DNA of 38,794 bases from Chthonomonas sp. UBA6659 (GTDB lineage Bacteria > Armatimonadota > Fimbriimonadia > Fimbriimonadales > Fimbriimonadaceae): assembly GCA_002455425.1 (NCBI GenBank), contig DKKT01000043.1, positions 1-38,794 of the forward strand. Reading direction: 5' to 3'. This document shows, piece after piece, positions 7,491-16,710 of the stretch. A program made the translations under genes and the position numbers. The notes below the pieces were generated by a model. That model did not search any database and had not been told where the DNA came from. It worked only from the letters and a program-made list of their open reading frames with translations. Numbering within the stretch: the stretch's first letter is position 1; each line of letters begins with the position of its first letter.

Positions 7491-9540
7491 GTGCTGGAGA
7501 CTTGCGCAGGCCTTGAAGGAAGCCGGTATCGCTCCACCATCCCAGAGTGCCGATGTTGCCAACCCGGGGAAGACCGGCGGTCCAGTCCTGCGGTGCCTCC
7601 TGGCCGAGAACGGTGGCGTAAGACTCGTACCCGTGCCGGACGAAGAACTCACAAGCTTGTGGTGCTTCCGGAAGGGAAACTTTCACTTTTGGCCCGTCGT
7701 GAGGCCGAGCGCCATTGGTGCCACAGAAGAGTCAGCGAAAGACGCCCATAAGGCTGTCAAAGATGCGACGACAAGAGAGAAGAAGGATAAGGCGCGCAAG
7801 CAGGCACTTGAAGTGTTCGAGTTTACGAAGGCTCCCGTCGTAATCGGCATGGCCGGGCCGATGGGTGAACACATGGACAAGCTGACGTTGCCGCTAATGC
7901 CAGAGGAGCTGGCAACTCTGCGCGACCGACTGCGAATTCTGACCGAAGAAGCCCTCGCAAGCGCCCTCAACTCTTCGGAAGAAGGGCTCACAGATGTGCG
8001 CTTCAGTCTTGCGTTCGGGAAACTAGACAAGCAGAAGATCAAGCCGGATGGTCAGGTCGCCTTCGACCTCGAAGAAGGAACGATCAACACTTCAAAGATT
8101 CGCCAGCAAGTTGAGGCTGCGCTTGCGACCTCGTCAAGCTCGGGACACGATGTAGTTTGTTCGCTGAGTGGGATGAACGGCATCAAGCACCAGGGCAAGT
8201 TGCCAAACCCAGCATTACCAGTTGTTGCGCCAAGCGGCATAGCCGTCTTTTCGATGTTCAGTGAGGCGCCGACCAACACGCGCTACGGAAGAACCGATGA
8301 CGCAATCATCCAAGTCACTTCTCAAACCATCCAGGCGTGCCTCAATGCCGTTCGCTACGTGACTCGAGACGAATCTCAAGGGAATTCGTGGACAAGGCTG
8401 CCAAACGGCAAGCGAGACAAGCGAACCGAGAAGGCAGACCTCTTGATCGCTTTCGCCGCCGGCATCGAGGCAAAGGTCGCCGACGGATTTGGAGGTGGGG
8501 ACCCAGAGACCAACTACGCTGACGTTCTAAGGCCAGTTCTTAGTGCACTGGAGGGCAAGTGCAAACTGACGCCGAACGCCGACGTTCATCTGGTTGCCAT
8601 TCGCCAGATCAGCAACGCTCAGCTACAGGCTGTTTACTGCCGGACACCCATGTTGTCCCAGGTGCTCGAGGCGGGGCGTCGGTGGGAGAAAGCTCAGCAA
8701 CAGCTGCCCGAGCTTGTCGTCACGTCTCATAAGTCGAAGTGGCTTCTGTCGCCCGGTCGAGCCGTGAGCGTCCTGCTCCGTCGCTGGGTGGACGTCCCAG
8801 TACGAGAGACGCTGGTTCCAGGGCCATCCGGGGGCGACCTGCTCGACTTCTTCTTGTCGAAAGGGGAAGAAAGGCGCGAACGAGCAATGGGTCTCCTTGA
8901 CCGGCTGCTCTACGTCGATAGCCACCTTCTTGCTTGGGCGGGCTCCGAGGCCAGAAGATTCAGCACCGAGGGACTAGGTACGCCTGCCAGCGGATCGAAG
9001 AAGGGGAATGAAGTCAAGACAAAGGAACCGGCTTACAAACGTTATGTTGTCGAGAGTATCAAGCTCTTGGCGCTTATCTACAACGCAATGGGCAGAACCA
9101 TGGAACAGACGCAACATTCACCACCCTATCAACTTGGACTCCTTCTCGGAGTCGTCGATACCCTTCACCTGTGCTACTGCCAAAAGGTTCGGAACAGCAT
9201 CCCGCCTTCCTTGGGCGGCGGCCAACTTCTGGGCATCGCAGCCGACGATCCAACGCGCGCCCTGAGTGACCTGCTCGAACGCATTCGTCCTTGGTCGGAT
9301 TGGGCGAACACAGTCCAGCCCAAGGGACAGGACGATAAGGCCGCGCTCAGGGCCAAGAAGGCCTTGGCACGACTTAGTAGCATCGCCCCCCAACTTCAAG
9401 GCAACTTAGAGAGGGGCCAGCTTGACCAGATCGGTCGCGCCGACTTGCTGCTCGGATACCTCTCCAAGGACCGGGAAGCCGACCAGTACGCGGAAGCATC
9501 AACGCCACCCCCGACCCGACCGGAGCAAAACCATGAGTGA
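7480..9540 (+). CDS. cas8c: Cas8c (Csd1-like) large subunit of Cascade
   Basis: Protein of 686 residues, longer than the roughly 550-620 usual for Cas8c. ATG 7480 is chosen because it overlaps the cas5 stop, and it gives MLVECWRLAQALKEAG. Cas8c contacts the PAM and recruits Cas3. The call rests on position between cas5 and cas7, on size, and on a C-terminal helical segment with the Cas8c pattern: PPYQLGLLLGVVDTL near residue 550, a later RALSDLLERI, and the final IGRADLLLGYLSKDREAD, which recalls the LGYYHQR end of the family. The N-terminal half is strongly diverged and I could not align it by eye. It overlaps cas7 by 8 bases. Base composition appears lower in GC than cas7 and cas1. Confidence 0.75.
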   Translation: MLVECWRLAQALKEAGIAPPSQSADVANPGKTGGPVLRCLLAENGGVRLVPVPDEELTSLWCFRKGNFHFWPVVRPSAIGATEESAKDAHKAVKDATTREKKDKARKQALEVFEFTKAPVVIGMAGPMGEHMDKLTLPLMPEELATLRDRLRILTEEALASALNSSEEGLTDVRFSLAFGKLDKQKIKPDGQVAFDLEEGTINTSKIRQQVEAALATSSSSGHDVVCSLSGMNGIKHQGKLPNPALPVVAPSGIAVFSMFSEAPTNTRYGRTDDAIIQVTSQTIQACLNAVRYVTRDESQGNSWTRLPNGKRDKRTEKADLLIAFAAGIEAKVADGFGGGDPETNYADVLRPVLSALEGKCKLTPNADVHLVAIRQISNAQLQAVYCRTPMLSQVLEAGRRWEKAQQQLPELVVTSHKSKWLLSPGRAVSVLLRRWVDVPVRETLVPGPSGGDLLDFFLSKGEERRERAMGLLDRLLYVDSHLLAWAGSEARRFSTEGLGTPASGSKKGNEVKTKEPAYKRYVVESIKLLALIYNAMGRTMEQTQHSPPYQLGLLLGVVDTLHLCYCQKVRNSIPPSLGGGQLLGIAADDPTRALSDLLERIRPWSDWANTVQPKGQDDKAALRAKKALARLSSIAPQLQGNLERGQLDQIGRADLLLGYLSKDREADQYAEASTPPPTRPEQNHE

Positions 9541-10468
9541 ATCCACCATCCCCCGCATGACCGGCATCCTGGTCATCGAAGTCAACGAGTCGAACCCGAA
9601 CGGCGACCCTGACCGCGAGAGCGATCCGCGGACCCTGCCCGGGTCGCGCATCGGCATCATCAGCGCCGTTTCGTTCAAGCGCAAGCTGCGCGACCTCGTT
9701 CACGAGAAAGATGGCGCTGTCTGGAAGCACGTCAAGGCCGAGTTCGACCCCGAGCTGGCGGACGAGCACTTCGACATCCTGGAGAACCGAGGCTTGCAAC
9801 GAAGCGATGTGAACGCACTCCTCAAAGGGGCCAAAGGCGAAAACCGTCGAGAGGGTAACTATCGGGAGTTCCACGAGCGCTTTTGGGATGCGAGGGTGTT
9901 CGGCAACACCTTCTTGGAGTCCTCTGATGACGAGGAAAAGAGCGCGGACGAACAACAAAAGGCAAATCTTCGGAATTCGGTTCGAAACGGCGTCGTCCAG
10001 TTCGTCAACGCGCACTCCGTATGCCCGGTGGAGATCCGACGCGATACGAACACAAAGAAGTCGGGGGCTCAGGAGGACAAGGATCGAGGCATGGCGCCGC
10101 TCGGTGACCGCCGAGTGCTTCACGGCGTGTACGTCATGCCCTTCTTCGTCAATCCGGCCTTGGCACATCGAACGCACTGCTCGAAGACGGACGTCGACCT
10201 GCTCCTGAAGCTACTTGTACCGGCCTATCCAAGCACCGTGTCTCGTGCTCGACCGTTCGTCGAAGTCCGGCATGCCTTCGTGATGGAGCACAGGTCACCC
10301 CTAGGATCATGCTCCGACTTCGACCTGGTGCGGCACTTCACGCCGCGAAGAAGGGACGGCAAGAACGATGAGCCATCCCATTCTTGGGATCAGTACGAGG
10401 TGTACCCCGACCTTGGCCCTCATGAGGGTCGGGTCACAGGGTTCCGCGACCTGGCCAAGTTCGAATAG
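9533..10468 (+). CDS. cas7: Cas7 (Csd2 family) Cascade backbone
   Basis: Protein of 311 residues that would form the helical filament along the crRNA spacer. The start is the ATG overlapping the cas8 stop. Family marks are the N-terminal NPNGDPD motif at about residue 21, a following PRT-G-I-ISAVSFKRKLRD segment matching the Csd2/Csh2 RRM core, GVVQFVNAHSVCPVEIRR, and MAPLGDRRVLHGVYVMPFFV leading into the C-terminal part with FVEVRHAFVMEH. Only two bases separate its stop from the GTG of cas3. Confidence 0.92.
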   Translation: MSESTIPRMTGILVIEVNESNPNGDPDRESDPRTLPGSRIGIISAVSFKRKLRDLVHEKDGAVWKHVKAEFDPELADEHFDILENRGLQRSDVNALLKGAKGENRREGNYREFHERFWDARVFGNTFLESSDDEEKSADEQQKANLRNSVRNGVVQFVNAHSVCPVEIRRDTNTKKSGAQEDKDRGMAPLGDRRVLHGVYVMPFFVNPALAHRTHCSKTDVDLLLKLLVPAYPSTVSRARPFVEVRHAFVMEHRSPLGSCSDFDLVRHFTPRRRDGKNDEPSHSWDQYEVYPDLGPHEGRVTGFRDLAKFE

Positions 10469-10470
10469 CG

Positions 10471-12654
10471 GTGTACTGGGCTCACAGTCCGAAAGGAACC
10501 ACGCCGGCGCAGGCCTACCGCGACCACATCGCGAATGTGGTGCGAGCAGCGTCGCGCAACGCTCGGAGGGCTTGCCATTACCATCGCGGTGACCGGCAAG
10601 CCTTCATTGGTGCTGTGAAGCGGGCCGCTCAGCTGCACGATCTCGGCAAGTTGGATGATGATAAGCAACGAATTCTGGGAGCCGAAGGCCTTGGTCGGCT
10701 CCCGCCTCCTCCCCATGAGGAAGCGGGGGTAGCTCAGCTTGTCCAAGGAAACGACCTGTGGGCGGCCGCACTGGTCGCAGCACACCATCGCGGTCTCTTC
10801 GACGGACAGGAGCAGCGGGAGCGCGTCAACTCATTCGAGGGACCGCCATTGCTTCGCAACTTGGATCCCGGAGTGCTGGAAGCGGTTAACGAAGGGCTTC
10901 CTCGGTGGCTGCAGTGGCACGATGACGCGGGGTGCAAGGTTCCGGCAGCGCCTCGGACTCAGCCACCAGACCAGGTGTCCCTGAGGCTTGCCTTAAGTTG
11001 CTTAGTGGACGCGGACCACTCCGATACCGCCGCCCATTACGGCGAAGCGCCGCACCCACAGTGCAGACGGCGATGGCGGGAGCGGCTCGCCGCATTGGAT
11101 GCCTACGTCGCGGCAAAGCCTAAGGCGACCGAGCGAGGTCGACGACGCCAAGCGTTCTACGACGCCCTCCGACATGCAGAATTCTCCGACCGTATGCTTC
11201 GATGCGAAGCACCGGTAGGCTCGGGCAAGACATGCGCCGTCATGGCTCACTTGCTGAAGCACGCGGCTCAAGAGTCACTGCGGCACATCTTTGTGGTACT
11301 GCCCTTTACCAACATCATTGACCAAGCTGTCGATGAGTACAGGCGTGCTCTGGTGCTGCCAGATGAAAAGCCAGAAGACGTTGTGGTGGCACTCCACCAC
11401 CTAGCTGACTTCGAGTCGCTTCATGCGAGGCAATACGCTGCTCTGTGGCGCGCGCCGGTTATCGTGACCACTGCCGCCTCATTCTTCGAGACGCTCGCGG
11501 GCTCGAAGCCTGGGAGACTTCGAAAGCTCCATGAGTTGGCAGGTAGCGCCGTGTTCGTAGACGAAGCCCATGCCGCTCTCCCTGCTCATCTCTGGGCACT
11601 GGCCTGGCAGTGGCTCGAGAAGCTGTGCGACCAGTGGGGTGCGCGGGTTGTTCTGGGCAGCGGATCACTCTTCCGATTCTGGGGAGACGGCGGTTACCTG
11701 TCTGCGGCCAGCTCGCGCGTTGTTCCAGACGTCACACCCCAACGTGTGCAGGAAGATCTGGTCACAGCGGAAGCGGCGCGGCTGACTCCCCAGTTGATTC
11801 GAGACCCTTTGACTCTCGAGTCCCTTGCCGAGAAAGTGCGAGACCAGGAAGGCGCGAGCGTGATCGTCGTAAACACGGTGCGCACGGCGGCATCGCTCGC
11901 ATCGCTCGCGAAGGATCAGGGACTCGATGTCCTGCACCTCTCGACAGCGCTTGCACCCCGAGATCGCATGCCCATCGTTCAAGAGATACGTCGACGTCTC
12001 GCCTGCGAGTCCGATCGGAGATGGCTGCTTGTGGCAACAAGCTGCATCGAAGCGGGCCTCGACTTCTCGTTCCGCCGAGCATACAGGGAGGCCTCGACGG
12101 TGGCGAGCTTGTTACAGGTTGGTGGAAGAGTGCGCCGAAATGAAGAGGATTGGGCGGGAGAGCTTTACTCTTTGACCCTTACTGGTGAAGGGGTGACGCA
12201 GCACCCCTCATTCACCCAAACGGCCCCGCACTTGATCCACATGCTAGAGCAAGGGCTCTCGGGAGAGGTTGACGAGTTGCTTCGTAGTGAGTTTGCGGGA
12301 ACATTGCGCAGCATCCTGGAGCAGAAAAGGAACTGCCTCCTCGACAGCGAGAGAGCGTGCCGCTATCCAAGAGTCCAAGACGAGTTTCGAGTCATCGACA
12401 CGGACACCCGACTCGTGCTAATTGATCCTGAGATTGCACACGCCGTAGCGAATGGCGCCAAGGTGCGATTCTCAAAGATCGTCCAAGCTTCTGTCCAAGT
12501 GTTCGCCTCGAAGATCGGCAAGCTGCCATGTGAAGCCATCGGGCCGAGCGACATCTACCGATGGACCGGCGAGTATGACCCGTCTTTTCTCGGCTACATG
12601 GCGGACGCGAAGGCGATGGAGACGCTGTTTCGAGAGGGCGGAGCAGTCGTCTAG
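10471..12654 (+). CDS. cas3: Cas3 HD nuclease-helicase
   Basis: Protein of 727 residues starting with GTG two bases after cas7. Cas3 unwinds and degrades target DNA once Cascade is bound. The HD domain occupies about residues 1-185: WAHS (H5), QLHDLGK (H56, D57), the HEEAG histidine (H82), AHHRG (H105, H106), and CLVDADHSDT at its end. The SF2 helicase follows: Walker A GSGKT 250-254, the DEAH box 364-367 (VFVDEAHAAL), motif V IEAGLDFSF and motif VI VGGRVRRN. All key residues are present, so the enzyme looks intact. Its place between cas7 and cas4 is unusual for type I-C, where cas3 normally precedes cas5, and a broken cas3 lies in that normal position. Its stop overlaps the cas4 GTG by one base. 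Confidence 0.93.
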   Translation: MYWAHSPKGTTPAQAYRDHIANVVRAASRNARRACHYHRGDRQAFIGAVKRAAQLHDLGKLDDDKQRILGAEGLGRLPPPPHEEAGVAQLVQGNDLWAAALVAAHHRGLFDGQEQRERVNSFEGPPLLRNLDPGVLEAVNEGLPRWLQWHDDAGCKVPAAPRTQPPDQVSLRLALSCLVDADHSDTAAHYGEAPHPQCRRRWRERLAALDAYVAAKPKATERGRRRQAFYDALRHAEFSDRMLRCEAPVGSGKTCAVMAHLLKHAAQESLRHIFVVLPFTNIIDQAVDEYRRALVLPDEKPEDVVVALHHLADFESLHARQYAALWRAPVIVTTAASFFETLAGSKPGRLRKLHELAGSAVFVDEAHAALPAHLWALAWQWLEKLCDQWGARVVLGSGSLFRFWGDGGYLSAASSRVVPDVTPQRVQEDLVTAEAARLTPQLIRDPLTLESLAEKVRDQEGASVIVVNTVRTAASLASLAKDQGLDVLHLSTALAPRDRMPIVQEIRRRLACESDRRWLLVATSCIEAGLDFSFRRAYREASTVASLLQVGGRVRRNEEDWAGELYSLTLTGEGVTQHPSFTQTAPHLIHMLEQGLSGEVDELLRSEFAGTLRSILEQKRNCLLDSERACRYPRVQDEFRVIDTDTRLVLIDPEIAHAVANGAKVRFSKIVQASVQVFASKIGKLPCEAIGPSDIYRWTGEYDPSFLGYMADAKAMETLFREGGAVV

Positions 12655-13283
12655 TGAAGGACTTGACCGACGACGTCCTCGTCCCCATCAGTGCCCTCGA
12701 ACACGCGTCCTATTGCCCAAGGCAATGTGCGCTCATTCACCTTGAGAGCGTCTGGGATGAGAACGTGTTCACGCTTCGGGGTTCGGCGGCGCATCAACGC
12801 GCCGACGAACCCACCACTCGCCAGGAGGGGGGCCGCCGAATCGAGCGCGGACTTCCCCTCTGGTCAGAACGCTACGGTTTGATCGGCAAAGCTGACGTGG
12901 TCGAGTTCGACTCTTCGGGGACCCCTTATCCCGTCGAGTACAAGTCTGGGCCGGCCCGGGAGGGGCGACACGAATCGATCCAACTCTGCGCCCAAGCCCT
13001 GTGCCTGGAAGAGATGCTCGGCACCGATGTCCCCAAAGGAGCGCTCTTTTGGATCGCCTCCCGGAAGCGAGTCGAGATTGCGCTCGACGAGAATCTGCGC
13101 GCACGCACGCTAGAAATCATCGCCGCGACACGCTCGATCCTTCAAGGAACGGACTTGCCCGAGCCTGCCAACGATAAGCGCTGCCCCAAATGCTCGCTCC
13201 TCGACGCTTGCCTCCCAGGCGCAATCGTCAGAGCCAGACTCGCTTTCGACCCCTTTGCCCCACGGCCCGAGAGGATGGAATGA
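12654..13283 (+). CDS. cas4: Cas4 exonuclease for spacer acquisition
   Basis: Protein of 209 residues, GTG start within the cas3 stop (TAGTG). Cas4 is an Fe-S RecB-type nuclease that trims prespacers and selects those with a PAM, acting with Cas1-Cas2. Visible marks: YCPRQC (Cys21, Cys25), RGSAAHQR, GKADVVEF (Asp81), PVEYKSG (Glu95, Lys97), the QLCAQALCLEEM helix, and the C-terminal CPKC...C set (Cys177, 180, 186) that holds the [4Fe-4S] cluster with the N-terminal cysteine. All catalytic and cluster residues appear to be present. It overlaps cas1 by four bases (ATGA), so the two are probably translated together. Confidence 0.95.
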   Translation: MKDLTDDVLVPISALEHASYCPRQCALIHLESVWDENVFTLRGSAAHQRADEPTTRQEGGRRIERGLPLWSERYGLIGKADVVEFDSSGTPYPVEYKSGPAREGRHESIQLCAQALCLEEMLGTDVPKGALFWIASRKRVEIALDENLRARTLEIIAATRSILQGTDLPEPANDKRCPKCSLLDACLPGAIVRARLAFDPFAPRPERME

Positions 13284-14311
13284 CCAGCCAGCTCCTGAAC
13301 ACGCTCTTCGTCCAGACCCAGGAAGCCCACATCTCCCTCGAAGATGACAACGTCCGTGTCTGGAACGACGCCGGCACCATCCTCAAAGTCCCCTTGCACC
13401 ATCTGGGGGCGATCTGCAGTTTTGGCATCGTGTTCATCACCATGCCGCTCCTCATGCGATGCGCAGACCAGGGTCGTAGCGTCGTTCTCTTCGACGTGAA
13501 TGGACGCTTCAAGGCACGGGTTCAGGGTCGCCAAACCGGTAACGTTCTCCTGCGCAAGGCGCATTATGACGTCGCCACAAGCCCGGACCGGGCACTTGGC
13601 TTTGCGATCCGGACTCTCGCCGCAAAACTGCAGAACACGCGCCAAGTGCTGATGCGAGCCGCGCGGGATGCCCGTGATGCGTCGGCGCGGGAGAAGCTCT
13701 CCTTGGCTGCGGCCATTCACGCGGAGGCGATCGACGACCTCCGGGTCGTCGAGACCATGGATGAAGCGCGAGGCGTGGAAGGGAACGCCGCCCAGGCATA
13801 CTTCGAAGCCTTCGACGAAATGATCACGAGCCAGCGGACCGACTTTCGCTTCGACGTTCGCTCGCGTAGGCCGCCGCGCGACCGCATGAATGCGCTCCTG
13901 AGCTTTCTCTACAGCATGCTGACCCATGACTGTGTCTCCGCTCTGGAGGGAGTCGGCCTCGATCCCCAGTTCGGGATGCTCCATGTGCTGCGTCCGGGAC
14001 GTCCCGCGCTTGCCCTCGACCTGGTCGAGGAGTTCAGGGCGACGGTCGGGGACCGCCTCGCTCTCGCCCTCGTCAACCGGAAGCAAATTACGGCGGAGCA
14101 CTTCGACGTCCGCACGGGAGAAAGCGTTCTCCTGAACGAAGCGGGGAGAAAAGCGGTGCTGGTCGCTTACCAGAAGCGGAAGCAAGAGTTGGTCGAGCAT
14201 CCCCTGTTCAAAGACAAGACTCCCGTCGGCCTCCTCTGGCACCTTCAAGCCCGCATCATGGCTCGAGCGATGCGAGGCGATCTCGAACACTACCGACCCT
14301 ACATGGTGTAA
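13280..14311 (+). CDS. cas1: Cas1 CRISPR integrase
   Basis: Protein of 343 residues. The ATG at 13280 overlaps the cas4 stop; the frame is open upstream to 13190 but that part is a shadow of cas4. Cas1 joins prespacers into the leader end of the array. The N-terminal beta domain (MTSQLLNTLFVQTQEAHISL) and alpha domain fit the type I-C group. The metal-binding residues are present: Glu167 in RGVEGNAAQAYF, His235 in GMLHVLRPGRPAL, and Asp247 in ALDLVEEFR. The C-terminus PVGLLWHLQARIMARAMRG is also typical. It lies six bases before cas2. Confidence 0.97.
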   Translation: MTSQLLNTLFVQTQEAHISLEDDNVRVWNDAGTILKVPLHHLGAICSFGIVFITMPLLMRCADQGRSVVLFDVNGRFKARVQGRQTGNVLLRKAHYDVATSPDRALGFAIRTLAAKLQNTRQVLMRAARDARDASAREKLSLAAAIHAEAIDDLRVVETMDEARGVEGNAAQAYFEAFDEMITSQRTDFRFDVRSRRPPRDRMNALLSFLYSMLTHDCVSALEGVGLDPQFGMLHVLRPGRPALALDLVEEFRATVGDRLALALVNRKQITAEHFDVRTGESVLLNEAGRKAVLVAYQKRKQELVEHPLFKDKTPVGLLWHLQARIMARAMRGDLEHYRPYMV

Positions 14312-14317
14312 CCCTCG

Positions 14318-14626
14318 ATGCCCGTACCCGAAAAGATCGATATCCTCGTTTGTTACGATGTCAAGACGATCCACAGTGACGGCGACCGCCGGCTTCGCCA
14401 GGTCGCCAAGGCGTGCACGCAGTTTGGCCAGCGCGTTCAGTACTCCGTGTTCGAGTGCACCCTGACGCCTGCTAATCTGCAGCGAATGAAGCAGAAGCTA
14501 TTGGCGATCCTCGATCCGCAGGAAGACAGCCTTCGGATCTACACCCTCGTCGGCCCACGCGGGCGATGCGTCGAGACGTACGGCCGCGATCGATGGATCG
14601 ATTTCGACGGGCCGTTGATCACCTGA
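14318..14626 (+). CDS. cas2: Cas2 integration complex subunit
   Basis: Protein of 102 residues. Cas2 dimerises as the scaffold between two Cas1 dimers. It shows the ferredoxin-like fold signature: first strand DILVCYDVKT with Asp14, the helix RRLRQVAKACTQFGQRVQYSVFE, and the last strand SLRIYTLVG. It is the last cas gene. The 157 bases after it are the leader of the array. Confidence 0.96.
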   Translation: MPVPEKIDILVCYDVKTIHSDGDRRLRQVAKACTQFGQRVQYSVFECTLTPANLQRMKQKLLAILDPQEDSLRIYTLVGPRGRCVETYGRDRWIDFDGPLIT

Positions 14627-14783
14627 AGCGCGAACCCACCGCGATGGGTCCCTGAACCTGAGGTTCGCGGCGGCCTGTCGGTTCACATGAGGGTTTCAGG
14701 TCTTGAATTCCGCCACCCGGGGTGGTGTTCGCACTTTGAAAACTGGTCTAGAATTAGGTTCGAATGCGGGCGTTGTGCCCGCC
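14627..14783 (+). promoter_or_regulatory. CRISPR leader
   Basis: This is the stretch between cas2 and the first repeat. The half next to the array includes an AT-richer part (around 14735-14765) that may hold the array promoter, though I could not fix -35 and -10 boxes. It carries three inverted repeats: CGCGAACC 14629-14636 with 14662-14669; GAACC 14654-14658 with GGTTC 14662-14666, which competes for the same right arm; and a perfect GCGGGC/GCCCGC hairpin (14766-14771 and 14777-14782, loop of 5) ending one base before the first repeat. Confidence 0.6.
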
Positions 14784-16582
14784 GTCGCACCGGCCCACCC
14801 GGGCCGGTGAGGATTGAAACTTGCCCGGCACCCCTCAGCGGATCGACACCATCGTCGCGTCGCACCGGCCCACCCGGGCCGGTGAGGATTGAAACCCTCG
14901 GCGCCGTCTACACCCCCGTCTGGGGCTCGTTGGGTCGCACCGGCCCACCCGGGCCGGTGAGGATTGAAACAAGCCGCCGGTCTCTCAGCGGCGCAGGCAG
15001 AGGCGGGTCGCACCGGCCCACCCGGGCCGGTGAGGATTGAAACTTCCCATACGACGACCCCATGGGGCCATTCGGCACGTCGCACCGGCCCACCCGGGCC
15101 GGTGAGGATTGAAACCACGTAGATCGTGCCGGCAGAGATGCCCGCCGCGAGTCGCACCGGCCCACCCGGGCCGGTGAGGATTGAAACGAGGCCGGAGGAG
15201 CTGGTGCTTGTCTCGGAGATGGTGCGTCGCACCGGCCCACCCGGGCCGGTGAGGATTGAAACCGGTGGCGGGTTCGCGCGCGAGTTTACGTTGGAGAGTC
15301 GCACCGGCCCACCCGGGCCGGTGAGGATTGAAACGCGCTCGGTGTCCTGGTTGAAGTTTTCCTGCAGCAGGTCGCACCGGCCCACCCGGGCCGGTGAGGA
15401 TTGAAACTCCGATGCGACCTGGTTTGTCTGGGAGTTGGTGTTAGGCGTCGCACCGGCCCACCCGGGCCGGTGAGGATTGAAACTAATGAGCCGCGAGCCC
15501 AGGCTTGGGCAGTCTCCCGTCGCACCGGCCCACCCGGGCCGGTGAGGATTGAAACACATAGGGAATACAACTCTATATCCCGCAGGAGGACGTCGCACCG
15601 GCCCACCCGGGCCGGTGAGGATTGAAACTTCTCCGGGGCGGATTCTGGCGTCCGGCAGCAGCTCCGTCGCACCGGCCCACCCGGGCCGGTGAGGATTGAA
15701 ACAGGACGCCCGGTCGTCTCGCGCGACGGCCGCATCTACGTCGCACCGGCCCACCCGGGCCGGTGAGGATTGAAACGTCTCGAGCCTGCTGCCAAGGATT
15801 GCCGGCAGGCCGTCGCACCGGCCCACCCGGGCCGGTGAGGATTGAAACGGAACTCCGCCGATCCGTACTGAGTGGGATGGTTGGTCGCACCGGCCCACCC
15901 GGGCCGGTGAGGATTGAAACCGGGATGGGCGGTCCATCCTGTCCGGTCTCGCGAGGTCGCACCGGCCCACCCGGGCCGGTGAGGATTGAAACCCCTTTGC
16001 GCAGTCCCAGCGTCGAGCACACCCAGACGAGTCGCACCGGCCCACCCGGGCCGGTGAGGATTGAAACTATTGCCCCATCTCGTGCGCTCTACTTGGAAGT
16101 GTGTCGCACCGGCCCACCCGGGCCGGTGAGGATTGAAACCCCGAATATCACCTCCCAAATGCCGACAAAGAACTAGTCGCACCGGCCCACCCGGGCCGGT
16201 GAGGATTGAAACTTTGCAGTAATACTTAGCTCCATGAACAGGAACTACGAATGTCGCACCGGCCCACCCGGGCCGGTGAGGATTGAAACACTTAGTCCTT
16301 GGACCGAACTCTTTCACTGTTGGCAAAGTCGCACCGGCCCACCCGGGCCGGTGAGGATTGAAACCACTCACTGTCCACGGGCATGCAATAGACCGCCGCA
16401 AGTCGCACCGGCCCACCCGGGCCGGTGAGGATTGAAACCCGCAGATCATCCGCGCCGCGCTCGGGGCGTATCGGTCGCACCGGCCCACCCGGGCCGGTGA
16501 GGATTGAAACAAATCGGTCAAGGAGGACCTGTCTGGGTAGTCCGGGTCGCACCGGCCCACCCGGGCCAGTGAGGATGGAAGT
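14784..16582 (+). CRISPR. CRISPR array, 25 repeats and 24 spacers
   Basis: The repeat is 37 bases: it opens GTCGCACCGG and closes GTGAGGATTGAAAC, the ATTGAAAC end being the usual spacer-side 3' end. Each repeat holds a perfect 9-bp stem (CACCGGCCC with GGGCCGGTG) around an ACCC loop. Repeats start at 14784, 14859, 14934, 15007, 15079, 15151, 15226, 15298, 15371, 15447, 15519, 15592, 15666, 15740, 15812, 15884, 15956, 16031, 16103, 16176, 16253, 16328, 16402, 16474 and 16546. Spacers are 35-40 bases. The first 24 repeats look identical. The last carries four differences (G to A in the stem, T to G, A to G and C to T at its end), marking it as the leader-distal end. This agrees with the leader lying beside cas2 and with transcription on the plus strand. 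Confidence 0.99.
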
Positions 16583-16710
16583 TCGATCATGGTGCGCTCG
16601 ACGAGAATCCCAAGAGCCACGCCCTCCAATTTGCGGTGGCAACGCCGACACTAGGAGTAGATCGCCGCGAGTACCGCAAGAAAACGAGTCTCGTGGCGGG
16701 GAGACCTCTC

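Noticed and set aside
14821..16545. Self-targeting spacers against genes in this window
   Set aside because: Reading the 24 spacers against the window by eye gave no match. The check was not exhaustive and a sequence search would be decisive.
14696..16629. Long open frames through the CRISPR array on both strands with repeats such as FNPHRPGWAGAT
   Set aside because: They are translations of the 37-base repeat, whose lack of stops in several frames makes long frames appear by chance. The array explains them fully.
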